Positions 49,904-50,749 of a stretch of 50,749 nt of DNA are shown here, piece by piece. Made by a program: the position numbers and the translations under genes. Within the stretch, counting starts at the first letter, position 1, and each line of letters starts with the position of its first letter. The stretch is taken from IMG/VR virus record IMGVR_UViG_3300043015_003085, positions 1 to 50,749 of that record; one strand, written 5' to 3'. Below the pieces are notes generated by a model. The model made no database searches, was not told where the DNA came from, and saw only the letters and a list, made by a program, of their open reading frames with translations. The stretch is from a virus.

Positions 49904-50245
49904 TTATTTTTTAGTTTTTCTTTTTTTATTGCTTTTTCTGAGGTGCTTGCTTGGTCCTTCAATTGGAGAGTCTTTAGTTCTTGGGTCAGCATATCTAACT
50001 TTTCCTCTTGGACCTGCACCTACTGGAACCATAGGACCACTAACTGCGGCAGCGAATGAAGCCTCATCAACTTCAGAAGGACCACATTCGTTACAAGACT
50101 CTCCTTCAGAACAACCACAAGATTTTCCTTCACCTTCTGCACATTCGCATTTTTCGCCTTCTGCACATTCACAAGGCTTTTCTTTTAACATTATTTTCTT
50201 TTCAGATAAAACTTCTCTAATATAAGTCTCTAGTAATCTTTTCAT
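49904..50245 (-). CDS. Cysteine-rich leader-bearing protein (113 aa)
   Basis: The leader MKRLLE|TYIREVLSE|KK has two (L/I)-x-E sites. Residues 24-55 hold a repeated pattern (PCECAEGEKCECAEGEGK) with nine cysteines in CxC, CxxxxxC and CxxC spacing, resembling a metallothionein-type metal-binding segment. A small Gly/Pro-rich part (SGPMVPVGAGPRGKVRYAD) and a very basic end (KSNKKRKTKK) follow. No family is recognised. Shine-Dalgarno AAGGAG. A packaged metal- or redox-binding protein is an inference. Confidence 0.75.
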   Translation of the reverse strand: MKRLLETYIREVLSEKKIMLKEKPCECAEGEKCECAEGEGKSCGCSEGESCNECGPSEVDEASFAAAVSGPMVPVGAGPRGKVRYADPRTKDSPIEGPSKHLRKSNKKRKTKK

Positions 50246-50275
50246 AATAACTCCTTGTTACTATTTATTACTAGA

Positions 50276-50749
50276 CTATTTATTTAAGACATGCTGCCTT
50301 GCTGTTTGAATAAGAAAAAGAAGACCTTTATTATGTCCTGCATAAAATCTGTTTTCTTCAAAGTGCATACCACCTGATAGTTGAATTGCTAACCACTCTT
50401 CTTTAGTAAGTTTAACACCATAATGCTGAAGTAGAAATAATGTTTTATGTGTCATTGACATTTTATCACATTCTTCATTCCACTTATAAAGTTGACCTAG
50501 TTTTTCTCTATGCCAATCGGAATCTTGAATAGAAAATGTGTCTTGTTCTAGATCACCAATACGTCCTAAGTCTGAAAGAAGTGATGTAAGAAGAATACTT
50601 TTTGTTGAGCAGTTTAGACCTAGTGCTTCGTTTAGACTTCTTGCAGCCTTTGCTACTTCTAGGCAAAATTCAACTAAGCCGCCTGGACCAGTAAAAGGTT
50701 CGCTTGATGACGTATTAAATGTACATTCAGCAATTCTTTGTCCTTGCTC
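50276..50749 (-). CDS. Partial HD-domain-like protein (C-terminal 157 residues)
   Basis: The frame runs off the right edge without a start. ILLTSLLSDLGRIGDLEQD resembles the HD-superfamily LLHDLGKIG motif with the His replaced by Ser. WHREKLGQLYKW, HKTLFLLQHYGVKL and EEWLAIQLSGG follow as in phage HD-like hydrolases. With the first His of HD missing, activity is doubtful. An internal ATG at 50461 is not the true start. Confidence 0.6.
   Translation of the reverse strand, partial: EQGQRIAECTFNTSSSEPFTGPGGLVEFCLEVAKAARSLNEALGLNCSTKSILLTSLLSDLGRIGDLEQDTFSIQDSDWHREKLGQLYKWNEECDKMSMTHKTLFLLQHYGVKLTKEEWLAIQLSGGMHFEENRFYAGHNKGLLFLIQTARQHVLNK

Noticed and set aside
50276-50461. Stand-alone 61-aa gene at the right edge
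   Set aside because: The frame is open without a stop to the window end and reads as an HD-like protein, so it is the C-terminal part of a longer gene.
1-50749. tRNA genes, CRISPR arrays, integrase or attachment sites
   Set aside because: Gaps are too short and hold promoters. No spaced repeats, recombinase motifs or cloverleaf-like sequences were seen by eye. A tRNAscan run would settle the tRNA question.

Overview
This window looks like part of a large, AT-rich, strictly lytic tailed-phage genome with a T4-like gene set. It has no rRNA, tRNA, CRISPR array, integrase or ordinary bacterial housekeeping operon. Genes are densely packed with many ATGA or TAATG overlaps, and no gene-free stretch exceeds 300 bases. 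Recognisable phage functions include a gp32-like single-strand DNA-binding protein, a RecA/UvsX recombinase, a FEN-type nuclease, a DnaB-type helicase, a DnaE-type polymerase, a class I ribonucleotide reductase, thymidylate enzymes, an endolysin and small fibre-like proteins. The amidase and a lipoprotein with a lipobox suggest a Gram-negative (diderm) host, but the host cannot be named from sequence alone.

Layout. (1) Positions 171-16593, minus strand: a virion-type block of about 14 overlapping genes, mostly unrecognised. Many carry an N-terminal leucine-rich helix ending in (L/I)-x-E, the recognition form of the T4 prohead protease. The block includes a Fe/Mn superoxide dismutase with such a propeptide, a ligase-like nucleotidyltransferase and a 2136-residue protein carrying six copies of the leader-like motif. 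(2) 16707-19151, minus: dCMP deaminase, thymidine kinase, a thymidylate-kinase/ThyA-like fusion and a small lipoprotein. (3) 19248-21437, plus: two more leader-bearing proteins, one with a P-loop kinase fold. (4) 21438-27779, minus: DnaE polymerase and small early-type proteins. (5) 27859-28740, plus: another leader-bearing protein. (6) 28742-38165, minus: photolyase-like protein, zinc-ribbon endonuclease, epimerase, zincless Fpg/Nei glycosylase, deoxyribosyltransferase-like enzyme, a divergent ThyX, a HAD fusion, a MazG-like enzyme and canonical ThyX. (7) 38240-40386, plus: five short beta-rich fibre-like proteins in two paralogous families. (8) 40383-50749, minus: endolysin, ClpP-like protease, thioredoxin, NrdB, NrdA, dUTPase, helicase, FEN nuclease, RecA, gp32, a cysteine-rich leader-bearing protein and a partial HD-like protein.

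Regulation. Eleven minus-strand units are preceded by the same promoter pattern, an NTGTAA-like -35 box, 17-18 bases, then TATAAT or TATTAT. One 52-bp promoter/RBS/start-codon segment is duplicated exactly in front of dnaE and in front of a small-gene operon. The gp32 leader can be drawn as a pseudoknot followed by an A-rich tract, as in T4. The recA Shine-Dalgarno lies inside a perfect 10-bp hairpin.

How it fits together. RNR, thioredoxin, dCMP deaminase, dUTPase, ThyX, thymidine kinase and the TMK-like protein form a near-complete dTTP supply route. The RecA, gp32, helicase, FEN and DnaE proteins form a replication/recombination set. The photolyase-like and Fpg proteins suggest repair of light and oxidative damage. 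The virion block appears to supply a set of proteins that are packaged in the head and processed on maturation, including an enzyme against superoxide.
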